Shown: in pieces, positions 5,243-12,790 of the stretch
Numbering within the stretch: position 1 is the stretch's first letter
How the letters are laid out: each line of letters begins with the position of its first letter
Assembly: GCA_045642545.1 (NCBI GenBank)
Contig: JAZUJB010000088.1
Span: 1-25,100, forward strand
Direction: 5' to 3'
Length of the DNA stretch: 25,100 nt
Source of the DNA: F23-B02 sp045642545
Lineage (GTDB): Bacteria; Bacillota; Clostridia; Oscillospirales; Oscillospiraceae
Notes under the pieces: generated by a model
What the model was told of the DNA's origin: nothing
What the model saw: only the letters and a program-made list of their open reading frames with translations
Database searches by the model: none
Position numbers and translations under genes: made by a program

Positions 5243-7252
5243 TTACAGCACCATCCCCGCTACGGCATAGACTATGTACGCTACAAGCCATGCAACACAG
5301 CACTGGCTTATTACCACGCCTGCGGTTTTAACAACACTGTCAAGCTCGTGCTTGATTGTGGATATTGCCGCCACGCAGGGTGTATACAGAAGCGCAAACG
5401 CAAGAAAGCTGAGCGCAGAGCGCATTGTGAATATGCTTCCGATTGCAGCGACGAGCGCATCGGAGCCGACATTCATAAGCACGCCGAGGGTGCTGACCAC
5501 GGCTTCCTTTGCCATGAGTCCCGTTATAAGGCTTGTGACAACGCGCCAGTCGGCAAATCCGAGCGGTCTGAACACAGGTGCCATCCACATGCCTATCATG
5601 CTCAGAAGGCTTGTGGTGCTGTCAGAATCGACAACATTGAGTCGGGCATCAAAGTGCTGCAGGAACCATATGATTATCGTTGCAATGAAAATGACGGTAA
5701 ACGCACGGCGAATGAAGTCCCATGCCTTTTCCCACATAAGCAGCATCACGCTCTTGAACGAGGGCATACGGTAGTTGGGAAGCTCCATTACAAATGGCAC
5801 GGGATTACCCGTAAATGCGGTTTTGCTGAGTATCTTTGCCGCAATTATGCCGACAAATATGCCGCCGAGGTACAGAAGCGTCATCACAAGGCCGCCGTTA
5901 TGCGGGAAGAATGCCGCCGTGAACACCGCATAAATGGGTATCTTTGCCGAGCAGCTCATAAACGGAATGAGCAGCATTGTCATTCTGCGGTCGCGGTCCG
6001 AGGACAGTGTTCTTGTTGCCATTATTGCAGGCACCGAGCAGCCGAAGCCGATGAGCATAGGCACAAAGCTGCGGCCCGAAAGACCTACCTTGCGCAGCAG
6101 CTTATCCATGACAAACGCCACGCGGGACATATATCCGGTATCCTCCAGAATTGCAAGGAAGAAGAACAGAACAAGGATTATCGGCAAAAAGCTCAGTATA
6201 CTGCCTACACCTGCAAACACACCGTCAATGACCAGACTCTGCACAACGGGGTTTAAGCCGTAGGCGGTGAGTGCATTGTCAACTATGACCGTGAGGCTTT
6301 CGATGCCCATTGCAAGCAGGTCGGAAAGGCGCTGACCTACAACGCTGAAGGTCATCCAGAAGGTGAATGCCATAATGGCAATAAACATCGGAATTGCAAG
6401 GTATTTATTGGTGAGCACCTTGTCAATTTTTATGCTGCGCTGCTGCTCCTTGCTCTCCTTTGCCTTGACAACCGCTTCCATACATACAGCCTCAATGAAG
6501 CGGTAGCGCATATCCGCAAGCGCTGCATTGCGGTCAAGAATACTCTCGGTTTCCATCTCAACAACCGCGTGCTCAATAAGGTCAAGCTCGTTATCGCTGA
6601 GCTTCAGTGAGTCTATTATTTCCTCATCGTTTTCAATTACTCGCGTTGCCGCAAATCTTGAGGGCACGCCTATGTTTTCGGCATGGTCCTCGACGACATG
6701 GCTTACTGTATGTATACAGCGGTGAACGGGACCTGCCGAGCAGAAGTCTATTCTGCGGGGCTTCTGACGCTTCTGCGCTGTTTCGATAACGACCTGAACC
6801 AGCTCGTCAACGCCGTCATTCTTTGCCGCCGCAATGGGCACAACAGGTATGCCGAGGCGCTCGGACAGAAGCTTTATATCAATAGAGCCGTGATTGCCGA
6901 GCAGCTCATCCATCATATTGAGCGCAAGCACCATGGGCTTGCCCATCTCAATCAGCTGCAGGGTAAGATAAAGATTGCGTTCAATGTTCGTTGCATCAAC
7001 AATGTTCAGTATCGCATCGGGATTTTCATCGATTATGAAGCTTCGCGTTACCTTCTCCTCACCCGAATACGGGCGGATGGAGTAAATGCCGGGAAGGTCA
7101 ACTATGCTGCAGTTTTTATAGCCCGTAACCTCTCCCATTTTATGCTCAACTGTTACACCTGGGAAATTGCCGACATGCTGGTTTGAGCCGGTGAGCTGAT
7201 TGAACAGAGTTGTTTTGCCGCAGTTTTGGTTTCCTACAAGTGCAATTACCAC
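5243..7252 (-). CDS. feoB: Ferrous iron transporter FeoB
   Basis: The 669-residue product is the inner-membrane Fe(II) transporter. The N-terminal G domain shows GNQNCGKTT (7-15, G1), FPGVT (G2 region), DLPG (G3) and NMMD (G4). A helical regulatory segment follows, then a long membrane part with the two Gate regions, including ILEDTGYMSRVAF and the conserved GFGCSVPA with its metal-pathway Cys. It is shorter than E. coli FeoB (773) but usual for Firmicutes. The start is GTG at 7252, set by GAGGAGGTG just upstream and by the G1 motif right after it. It sits 3 bp after feoA and 1 bp before the FeoB-associated gene. Confidence 0.97.
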   Translation of the reverse strand: MVIALVGNQNCGKTTLFNQLTGSNQHVGNFPGVTVEHKMGEVTGYKNCSIVDLPGIYSIRPYSGEEKVTRSFIIDENPDAILNIVDATNIERNLYLTLQLIEMGKPMVLALNMMDELLGNHGSIDIKLLSERLGIPVVPIAAAKNDGVDELVQVVIETAQKRQKPRRIDFCSAGPVHRCIHTVSHVVEDHAENIGVPSRFAATRVIENDEEIIDSLKLSDNELDLIEHAVVEMETESILDRNAALADMRYRFIEAVCMEAVVKAKESKEQQRSIKIDKVLTNKYLAIPMFIAIMAFTFWMTFSVVGQRLSDLLAMGIESLTVIVDNALTAYGLNPVVQSLVIDGVFAGVGSILSFLPIILVLFFFLAILEDTGYMSRVAFVMDKLLRKVGLSGRSFVPMLIGFGCSVPAIMATRTLSSDRDRRMTMLLIPFMSCSAKIPIYAVFTAAFFPHNGGLVMTLLYLGGIFVGIIAAKILSKTAFTGNPVPFVMELPNYRMPSFKSVMLLMWEKAWDFIRRAFTVIFIATIIIWFLQHFDARLNVVDSDSTTSLLSMIGMWMAPVFRPLGFADWRVVTSLITGLMAKEAVVSTLGVLMNVGSDALVAAIGSIFTMRSALSFLAFALLYTPCVAAISTIKHELDSVVKTAGVVISQCCVAWLVAYIVYAVAGMVL

Positions 7253-7255
7253 GGC

Positions 7256-7489
7256 TTACACCTCCTCGCTAGGTCTTACCTCAATTTTCGAGGCATCGTC
7301 CTTGCGGATTGTCATCGTGTAGCCTCTGAGGTAAATCTCAATGGGGTCACCGAGGGGTGCCATCTTGCGCACAGTAACCTCAGTGTGCGGTATCAGTCCC
7401 ATATCAAGCAGGTGGCAGCGAAGATTTCCCTCTCCGCCGACCGATATAATTACAGCCTTTTTTCCAATAGGCAGCTTATCAAGTGTCAT
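7256..7489 (-). CDS. feoA: Ferrous iron transport protein FeoA
   Basis: The 77-residue product is a small SH3-like cytoplasmic FeoA protein. It shows the usual order: a start MTLDKLPIGKKAVI, then GNLRCHLLDMGLIPHTEV and PLGDPIEIYLRGYTMTIRKDDA. FeoA is thought to assist FeoB at the membrane. It is the first gene of the feo operon, has a GGAGG ribosome binding site, and follows a promoter with two palindromic operators. Confidence 0.95.
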   Translation of the reverse strand: MTLDKLPIGKKAVIISVGGEGNLRCHLLDMGLIPHTEVTVRKMAPLGDPIEIYLRGYTMTIRKDDASKIEVRPSEEV

Positions 7490-7502
7490 AATTCGCCTCC
7501 AC

Positions 7503-7554
7503 GTTAGCCTGTGCTAACCGTAGTTAGTTTATGCTAACTCGCTTTGTTTGTCAA
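7503..7554 (-). promoter_or_regulatory. feo promoter with two palindromic operators
   Basis: On the minus strand a perfect TTGACA (7549-7554) and TAAACT (7526-7531) have a 17-bp spacer. Two 16-bp palindromes lie 20 bp apart: GTTAGC-N4-GCTAAC at 7503-7518, and a second at 7523-7538 with GTTAG/CTAAC arms. The second covers the -10 and the first covers the likely transcription start region. The TTAG...CTAA symmetry resembles operators of DtxR/IdeR-type iron repressors more than a Fur box. Binding of an iron-loaded repressor there would shut off feo. The regulator gene is not in the window. Confidence 0.75.
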
Positions 7555-7566
7555 TAGGCTAAATAA

Positions 7567-7601
7567 AAAAGCAGAAAAGAAATTTCTTCTTTTCTGCTTT
7601 T
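7567..7601 (-). terminator. Terminator of the liv operon
   Basis: A 15-bp A/T-rich stem (7567-7581 with 7587-7601), with GCAG/CTGC inside, ends in T on the minus strand 8 bases after the livF stop. Confidence 0.85.
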
Positions 7602-7609
7602 ATATTCAA

Positions 7610-8320
7610 TTATGCACCGAGATATGCAGCCTTTACCTGCTCGTTTGTGAGCAGCTCTGAGCCCGGTCCGCTCATTGTGATTCGGCCGGTTTCGAGAACA
7701 TAGCCGGAATGTGCAGTCTTAAGAGCCATATTTGCGTTCTGCTCAATCAGAAGAACGGTAACGCCCTGCTTGTTAATCTCCTTGATGATATCGAAAATAC
7801 CGCGGACAACAATAGGTGCAAGGCCGAGTGAGGGCTCGTCCATCATGATAACCTTGGGACGGCTCATGAGTGCTCTGCCGACTGCAAGCATCTGCTGCTC
7901 GCCGCCTGAGAGAGTGCCACCCTCCTGCCATGAACGCTCCTTGCGTCTGGGGAACAGGTCGTAAACCCACTTGAGGTCCTCCTCAAGGTCATCGTTACGC
8001 AGGTATGCGCCGATTTTCAGGTTTTCAAGAACGGTCAGGTCGGGGAAAATTTTTCTTCCCTCGGGAACGAGGGTGATGCCGCGGGTAACGATAGTGGTCG
8101 GGTCCTTACCGGTGAGGTCCTCGCCGTTGAACACTATGCTGCCGCCTGCGGGCTTTACAAGACCTGCGATTGCACGCAGAGTTGAGCTCTTGCCTGCGCC
8201 GTTTGCGCCGATGAGGGTGATAATTTCTCCCTCAGGAACATCAAAGCTGATGCCCTTGACGGCCTCGATGCCGCCATAATTGACCTTGAGGTCATTGATT
8301 TTCAGCATTGTATCACTCAT
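7610..8320 (-). CDS. livF: Branched-chain amino-acid ABC transporter ATPase LivF
   Basis: The 236-residue product is the second ATPase of a LIV-type importer. It has Walker A GANGAGKS (38-45), the LivF-typical VPEGRKIFPDLTV, signature LSGGEQQ (137-143), Walker B VIMMDEP (157-163) and a following SLGLAP. I chose the ATG at 8320, preceded by a G-rich sequence; an in-frame ATG at 8344 would only add residues inside livG. It overlaps the end of livG by 8 bases (ATGAGTGA), so translation is coupled. It is the last gene of the operon. Confidence 0.95.
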   Translation of the reverse strand: MSDTMLKINDLKVNYGGIEAVKGISFDVPEGEIITLIGANGAGKSSTLRAIAGLVKPAGGSIVFNGEDLTGKDPTTIVTRGITLVPEGRKIFPDLTVLENLKIGAYLRNDDLEEDLKWVYDLFPRRKERSWQEGGTLSGGEQQMLAVGRALMSRPKVIMMDEPSLGLAPIVVRGIFDIIKEINKQGVTVLLIEQNANMALKTAHSGYVLETGRITMSGPGSELLTNEQVKAAYLGA

Positions 8321-9158
8321 CTTCAACAACCCCCAAGTATGCATCTATAACATGCTGATTGTTCTGAATTTCGCTCGGTATACCCTGTGCAATCTCACTG
8401 CCGAAGTCGATTACATAGATGTAGTCGGAAATCTTCATAACGAGGTCCATGTGGTGCTCGATGAGGAAGATTGTGAGGTTATACTTGTCGCGGATTTCGT
8501 AAATAAACTGTGCAAGCTCCTGAGTTTCCTGCGGGTTCATACCAGCTGCAGGCTCGTCAAGGAGAAGGAGCTTCGGGTCTGCTGCCAGTGCGCGCGCAAT
8601 CTCAAGACGGCGCTGCAGACCGTAAGGCAGGCTTGTTGCAATCTCGTCCTTGTACTTATCGAGGCCCTGCTCTTTAAGCAGTGCAAGGGTCTCCTCGCGC
8701 ATACGCTTCTCTTCCTTTGCGTTGCCGCGGAAGGTTGCAGAGAAAACATTCTGCTTTGCATTCATATGCTTTGCAATAAGTACATTTTCAAAGACGGTCA
8801 TGCTCTTCCAGAGTCTGATGTTCTGGAAGGTACGGGCAATACCCTTCTTGGTGATTTTATCGGGGGTATTGGATATAACCTTGCCGAGATACTTGTCGCC
8901 GTTTGCGCCCTTGTAGTTTTTCTTCATCTTGCCCTGCGGGTGATTGCGGACAATGGGCTCGCCCATAAACTCGACGAGGCCGTTTGTGGGCTCGTAAACG
9001 CCGGTGATGCAGTTGAACGCAGTGGTCTTGCCTGCGCCGTTGGGGCCGATGAGTGCTACAATCTTGCCCTCGGGGATATCCAGAGAGAGATTATTGACAG
9101 CTACAACGCCGCCGAACTGCATGGTAACATTTTCTACATGAAGTACACTATCACTCAT
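8313..9158 (-). CDS. livG: Branched-chain amino-acid ABC transporter ATPase LivG
   Basis: The 281-residue product has Walker A GPNGAGKT (38-45), GIARTFQNIRLW, signature LPYGLQRRLEIARAL (from 177), Walker B LLLLDEP (197-203), AAGMNP and an H-loop His (235), all typical of LivG. The canonical LSYG signature is LPYG here. It is longer than the usual 255 or so residues because of a Lys/Asn/Gly-rich insertion at about 70-97, before the Q-loop. Its start overlaps the livM stop by 4 bases (ATGA), and its end overlaps livF by 8. Confidence 0.95.
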   Translation of the reverse strand: MSDSVLHVENVTMQFGGVVAVNNLSLDIPEGKIVALIGPNGAGKTTAFNCITGVYEPTNGLVEFMGEPIVRNHPQGKMKKNYKGANGDKYLGKVISNTPDKITKKGIARTFQNIRLWKSMTVFENVLIAKHMNAKQNVFSATFRGNAKEEKRMREETLALLKEQGLDKYKDEIATSLPYGLQRRLEIARALAADPKLLLLDEPAAGMNPQETQELAQFIYEIRDKYNLTIFLIEHHMDLVMKISDYIYVIDFGSEIAQGIPSEIQNNQHVIDAYLGVVEDE

Positions 9159-10384
9159 TCTGCTGTACCTCCTGCCTGTGCAGCATTTACTTTTGCTGCT
9201 TTCTTTGCCTGGATTTTACGGATAAGTCCTGCGAAGGACAGCTCCTTGTTGCCCATGATGCCCTGTGAGAAGAAGAGCACGATAATCATGATAACGACGG
9301 AGAATACGACCTTACGGAAGCCGTCGCGGAAGAAGGAAACCTGAACGCTGCCGATTGCGCCGCTGTCGAGGAAGCGCAGCCACCACTCAGAGCATGCGAT
9401 GTACAGGAATGCTGCAATGCAGCTGCCGGATATGGAGCCGATACCGCCAATAACAACGATAAGCAGGATTTCATAGGTCATTGCGGACATGAATGCCGAT
9501 GCCTGAACGGTGGTCTGGAACATTGCCAGAAGTGCGCCGCCGACACCTGCGAAGAAGCTGGAGATTACGAATGCCAGCATCTTGTGCTTGAACAGGTTTA
9601 CGCCCATTGCCTCTGCTGCAACCTCGTCATCACGGATTGCCTTGAAGGCTCTGCCGTAGGAGGAGTTGATGAGCAGAATGATGATTATGATACAAATCAT
9701 CGCAATGAAGAACGGGAAGATTGTGCCGAACTTATAAGCAGTTGCGCCAATCTGAATCTTCATATCGCTGAATGCGGTGTACTTACGCAGCAGGTTTGAG
9801 CCGTTGGTGACAACACCGAGGCCGTTCCACTGGAAGATTGCGCGGATGATTTCAGCAAAGCCGAGAGTTGCAATTGCGAGGTAGTCGCTCTTCAGACGAA
9901 GCACGGGAATACCGATGAGTGCTGCAAATATTGCAGCGACAAGGCCTGCGATTATGATGCAGACGATTGCGCCGAAGAAGCTGCCTGCGTTTGCGCCCAG
10001 CACATTGCTGAACATCTCGGGGATTGAGAACTGGATAATGCCGCCGTCAAAGTACTGATATACGGAGGCGTGCTGTGCTGCGGGGATTGAGAAGATGGAA
10101 TATGCGTATGCGCCGATGAGCATAAAGCCTGCCTGGCCGAGTGAGAAAAGGCCGGTGAAGCCGTTAAGCAGGTTCATGGATACGCACAGAAGCGAGTAAA
10201 TTGCGCCCTTCTTGAGCACGGGAATAAGCATAAGCGTTGCCTTGCTGGGCTTCATAAAGTTATCAAGCACAAACAGCACTGCATACAGTGCAACAAGGCA
10301 CACGATTGTTATCCACATACCCTGACGCTTTGCGATTTCGTCCGGTGTTTTGAGGACTTTGGTATTCTGCATTGTTTTGTTCAT
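9155..10384 (-). CDS. livM: Branched-chain amino-acid ABC transporter permease LivM
   Basis: The 409-residue product is a multi-span inner-membrane permease. It shows the LivM signatures NGFTGLFSLGQAGFMLIGAY, LRLKSDYLAIATLGFAEI and GRAFKAIRDDEVAAEAMG, the last being the loop that contacts the ATPase. The start was set at ATG 10384 because GAGGTGA precedes it; an in-frame ATG at 10456 lies inside livH. It is 10 bp behind livH and overlaps livG by 4 bases. It ends in a Lys/Ala-rich tail. Confidence 0.95.
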   Translation of the reverse strand: MNKTMQNTKVLKTPDEIAKRQGMWITIVCLVALYAVLFVLDNFMKPSKATLMLIPVLKKGAIYSLLCVSMNLLNGFTGLFSLGQAGFMLIGAYAYSIFSIPAAQHASVYQYFDGGIIQFSIPEMFSNVLGANAGSFFGAIVCIIIAGLVAAIFAALIGIPVLRLKSDYLAIATLGFAEIIRAIFQWNGLGVVTNGSNLLRKYTAFSDMKIQIGATAYKFGTIFPFFIAMICIIIIILLINSSYGRAFKAIRDDEVAAEAMGVNLFKHKMLAFVISSFFAGVGGALLAMFQTTVQASAFMSAMTYEILLIVVIGGIGSISGSCIAAFLYIACSEWWLRFLDSGAIGSVQVSFFRDGFRKVVFSVVIMIIVLFFSQGIMGNKELSFAGLIRKIQAKKAAKVNAAQAGGTAE

Positions 10385-10394
10385 TACCGTCACC

Positions 10395-11291
10395 TCACAC
10401 CTTATCCGTTGCCTTCTCGCCGAAGATGCCGGTGGGCTTGACAAGAAGGATAACAATCAGGAGAACAAAGGTAAATGCATCGGAGAAAATGGTCCATTCC
10501 TGACCGATGCCCTTGATGATGTTCTCGCAAATACCGATTATGAACGCGCCTATTACCGCGCCGGGAATTGAGCCGATACCGCCGAATACCGCTGCAACGA
10601 AGGCCTTGAGGCCGGGCATTGCGCCGGAGGTGGGAACGACTGTCTGGTAGTTTGAGAAGTAAAGCAGTGAACCTACTGCTGCAAGGAAGCAGCCGATTAT
10701 GAAGGTAAAGGAGATAACGGAGTTAATCTTGATACCCATAAGCTGGCTGGTTTCAAAGTCCTTGGAGACAGCGCGCATTGCCATACCGATTTTTGTGTAC
10801 TTGATGAGAAGCACGAGCACAACGATGAGAACGATTGTAAGCACGGGAGTGATTACGGTTACCATCTTCGTGGTTGCTCCCCATATCGTTACCTTGCGGG
10901 TAAGGAACGGGATTACGGGGTATGTACGGGGCAGACCGCCGGTGAAATACAGTGCGCAGTTCTGCAGAAGGTAGGATACACCGATTGCGGATATCATAAC
11001 CGACATACGGGGTGCGCTTCTAAGGGGCTTGTACGCAACCTTTTCGATTGCAACGCCGAGTGCAACGGTAAGCACCAGTACGAGAATAATTGCCAGCCAC
11101 ATGGGCAGGCCGCCTGCAATTGCGTAAATCATGATAAGACCTGCTACCATGAATACATCGCCGTGAGCAAAGTTGATGAGTCTGAGTATGCCGTAGACCA
11201 TCGTGTAGCCGATGGCTATCAGTGCATACTGACCGCCAACTGAAATGCCGGACAGCAGGTACTGCAGATTGTTATGCAAAAAATCAATCAT
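10395..11291 (-). CDS. livH: Branched-chain amino-acid ABC transporter permease LivH
   Basis: The 298-residue product is the other LIV permease. It has the usual start with GISVGGQYALIAIGYTMVYG, INFAHGDVFMVAG, the ATPase-contact region MAMRAVSKDFETSQLMGI, and FVAAVFGGIGSIPGAVIGA. About eight membrane helices are visible. GAGGAAGG precedes the ATG. It is separated from livK by 195 bp holding two hairpins and no obvious promoter. Confidence 0.95.
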   Translation of the reverse strand: MIDFLHNNLQYLLSGISVGGQYALIAIGYTMVYGILRLINFAHGDVFMVAGLIMIYAIAGGLPMWLAIILVLVLTVALGVAIEKVAYKPLRSAPRMSVMISAIGVSYLLQNCALYFTGGLPRTYPVIPFLTRKVTIWGATTKMVTVITPVLTIVLIVVLVLLIKYTKIGMAMRAVSKDFETSQLMGIKINSVISFTFIIGCFLAAVGSLLYFSNYQTVVPTSGAMPGLKAFVAAVFGGIGSIPGAVIGAFIIGICENIIKGIGQEWTIFSDAFTFVLLIVILLVKPTGIFGEKATDKV

Positions 11292-11317
11292 TTGAGGACC
11301 TTCCTCTCTATTTATAG

Positions 11318-11367
11318 GAACGCATAAATCCGCTCCAGAGCTATTTTGGAGCGCATTTACACGTTCC
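11318..11367 (-). promoter_or_regulatory. Long imperfect hairpin in the livH leader
   Basis: GGAACG (11318-11323) pairs with CGTTCC (11362-11367). Inside it AAAT pairs with ATTT, and CGCTCCA (11331-11337) with TGGAGCG (11347-11353). There is no T run after it on the minus strand, so it is not a simple terminator. It ends 27 bp before the livH ATG and could affect mRNA stability or livH translation. Confidence 0.65.
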
Positions 11368-11412
11368 TTGTGGTAATTTGCGACATTTAATATTATCCCA
11401 TAAACATCGCAT

Positions 11413-11443
11413 ATGGTGGGGACGCAAAAAGCATCCCCACCAT
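11413..11443 (-). promoter_or_regulatory. GC-rich intercistronic hairpin after livK
   Basis: The 10-bp stem ATGGTGGGGA/TCCCCACCAT (11413-11422, 11434-11443) has an 11-nt loop. On the minus strand it is not followed by T, which argues against a full terminator. Such hairpins after binding-protein genes commonly protect the upstream mRNA, which would raise LivK above the membrane parts. Confidence 0.7.
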
Positions 11444-11486
11444 TTTATATGCTTTTAATTAATCTGTTGCTGTGTGCAAGTCAGAC

Positions 11487-12653
11487 TTAGGCCTTCTGTA
11501 CTGCTACGAAGTCCCAAACGCCGGTCTCGGTATTTGCAGACTTGATGAAAGCGGAGTCGCGGTTTGCGTCGCCGATTTCGTTGAAGGAGATATCACCGGA
11601 GATACCTGCGAAGGTAACGCCGGGCAGTGCTGCCATAACAGCTGCTGCGTCAGTGGAGCCTGCTGCCTTGATAGCTTCAACTGCTACCATGTATGCATCG
11701 TAACCCATAACGGTAACTGCGGAGAGCATATCGTTGCCGCCGTTGTTCTCGAGGCGTGCTGCGTCAGCGTTCATCCATTCCTTGATGCCCTTTTCGAATT
11801 CGGGGTTGCCGCCCTCTGCGTAGAAGGTGGAAACATAGAGCTCAGTGCTCTTGCCTACGGTTGCACCTACGATGGTGTTGTTGTCCCAAGTGTCGGAGCC
11901 GAGGAGAGGAATTTCAACGCCCTGTGCGTCTGCCTGCTCAACGATGAGCTGTGCGTACTGGATGGAAACAGGAGCAAAGATTGCTTCTGCGCCTTCCTTC
12001 TTAGCATTGTTCAGGTAAGAAGTGAAGTCGGAGTTGTCCTTGGGGAAGGATTCGGTGATGACCTTCATGCCGAGCTTTTCAGCTGCTTCCTTGAAGTAGT
12101 TGATGAGGCCCTGGTCGTAGTCGTTGCCAAGCTCGCCGAGGCAGTAAACAGTGTTTGCCTTCAGTACATCCTTAGCGAAGTTTGCATGTACGGTGCCCTG
12201 GAAGGGATCGAGGGAGCAGATACGGAAGTAGTGCTCGTTACCCTCGGTTACCTGGGGGTTGGTGCAGGTTACGCCGATTGCGGGAACGCCTGCTTCTTTG
12301 AATGTATCGGATGCTGCGATGGATACGCCGGAGCCGTAGGAGCCGAGAACAACGGATACGCCCTCAGCAATGAGATTGGTAGCTGCGGAAACTGCCTTCT
12401 CGTTTGCGGACTCATTGTCAGCCATAACGAGCTCGATCTTGTAGCTCTCACCGTTGATGTCAACAGTGGGGCACTTATCGTTTGCATACTGCATACCGAG
12501 AATTTCCTGCTTGCCGCCTGCGCCGTTTGCGCCGGTCTGAGGCTCATAAACGCCGATTTTTACGACCTTTTCGCCTGCGTCGCCGTTGCCGCCGCATGCG
12601 CACAGTGCAAATACCATGAGCATTGCGAGAACAAGTGCTATAACTTTTTTCAT
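11487..12653 (-). CDS. livK: Branched-chain amino-acid binding lipoprotein LivK
   Basis: The 388-residue product is a substrate-binding protein of the LIV (Peripla_BP_6) type. A lipoprotein signal peptide starts MKKVIALVLAMLMVFALCAC, with the lipidated Cys probably at 20. The mature domain begins KIGVYEPQTGANGAGG and has VVLGSYGSGVSIAASD and PAIGVTCTNPQVTEGNEHYFRIC. The ATG at 12653 was chosen for the GGAGG before it and for the intact signal peptide; an in-frame ATG at 12683 would mask the signal. It is the first gene of the liv operon. Specificity for Leu/Ile/Val is assumed from the family; other amino acids or amides are possible. Confidence 0.93.
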   Translation of the reverse strand: MKKVIALVLAMLMVFALCACGGNGDAGEKVVKIGVYEPQTGANGAGGKQEILGMQYANDKCPTVDINGESYKIELVMADNESANEKAVSAATNLIAEGVSVVLGSYGSGVSIAASDTFKEAGVPAIGVTCTNPQVTEGNEHYFRICSLDPFQGTVHANFAKDVLKANTVYCLGELGNDYDQGLINYFKEAAEKLGMKVITESFPKDNSDFTSYLNNAKKEGAEAIFAPVSIQYAQLIVEQADAQGVEIPLLGSDTWDNNTIVGATVGKSTELYVSTFYAEGGNPEFEKGIKEWMNADAARLENNGGNDMLSAVTVMGYDAYMVAVEAIKAAGSTDAAAVMAALPGVTFAGISGDISFNEIGDANRDSAFIKSANTETGVWDFVAVQKA

Positions 12654-12691
12654 TTGTGGATTTCCTCCTAAATTTTCTCTCAACTTTATCT

Positions 12692-12708
12692 GTCCGCGTT
12701 ACGCGAAC
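12692..12708. promoter_or_regulatory. Inverted repeat in the livK 5' leader
   Basis: The minus strand reads GTTCGCG-TAA-CGCGGAC, arms of 7 with one mismatch. It sits between the livK promoter and its ribosome binding site, about 30-45 bases after the expected transcription start. It could be an operator or a small RNA hairpin. Confidence 0.5.
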
Positions 12709-12735
12709 ATTTGTCTTTTCGTTGATTACAGATGC

Positions 12736-12764
12736 ATTATAAACTAATGGCACTAAAAAATCAA
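12736..12764 (-). promoter_or_regulatory. Promoter of the liv operon
   Basis: TTGATT (12759-12764) and a perfect TATAAT (12736-12741) on the minus strand are separated by 17 bp. It lies directly after the tmcAL stop with no terminator between, so tmcAL read-through could also enter liv. Confidence 0.85.
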
Positions 12765-12790
12765 CAGTTTTTTGTACGATAAAATGACTA

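Noticed and set aside
5126..6256. 376-codon plus-strand ORF rich in His and Cys
   Set aside because: It is antisense to feoB and to the FeoB-associated gene, whose motifs and operon structure are clear. The composition is that of an antisense frame.
8280..9344. 354-codon plus-strand ORF
   Set aside because: It is antisense to livG and parts of livF and livM; no motif or ribosome binding site.
11472..12671. 399-codon plus-strand ORF rich in Cys
   Set aside because: It mirrors livK almost exactly. Biased codon use in an expressed gene leaves the opposite strand open.
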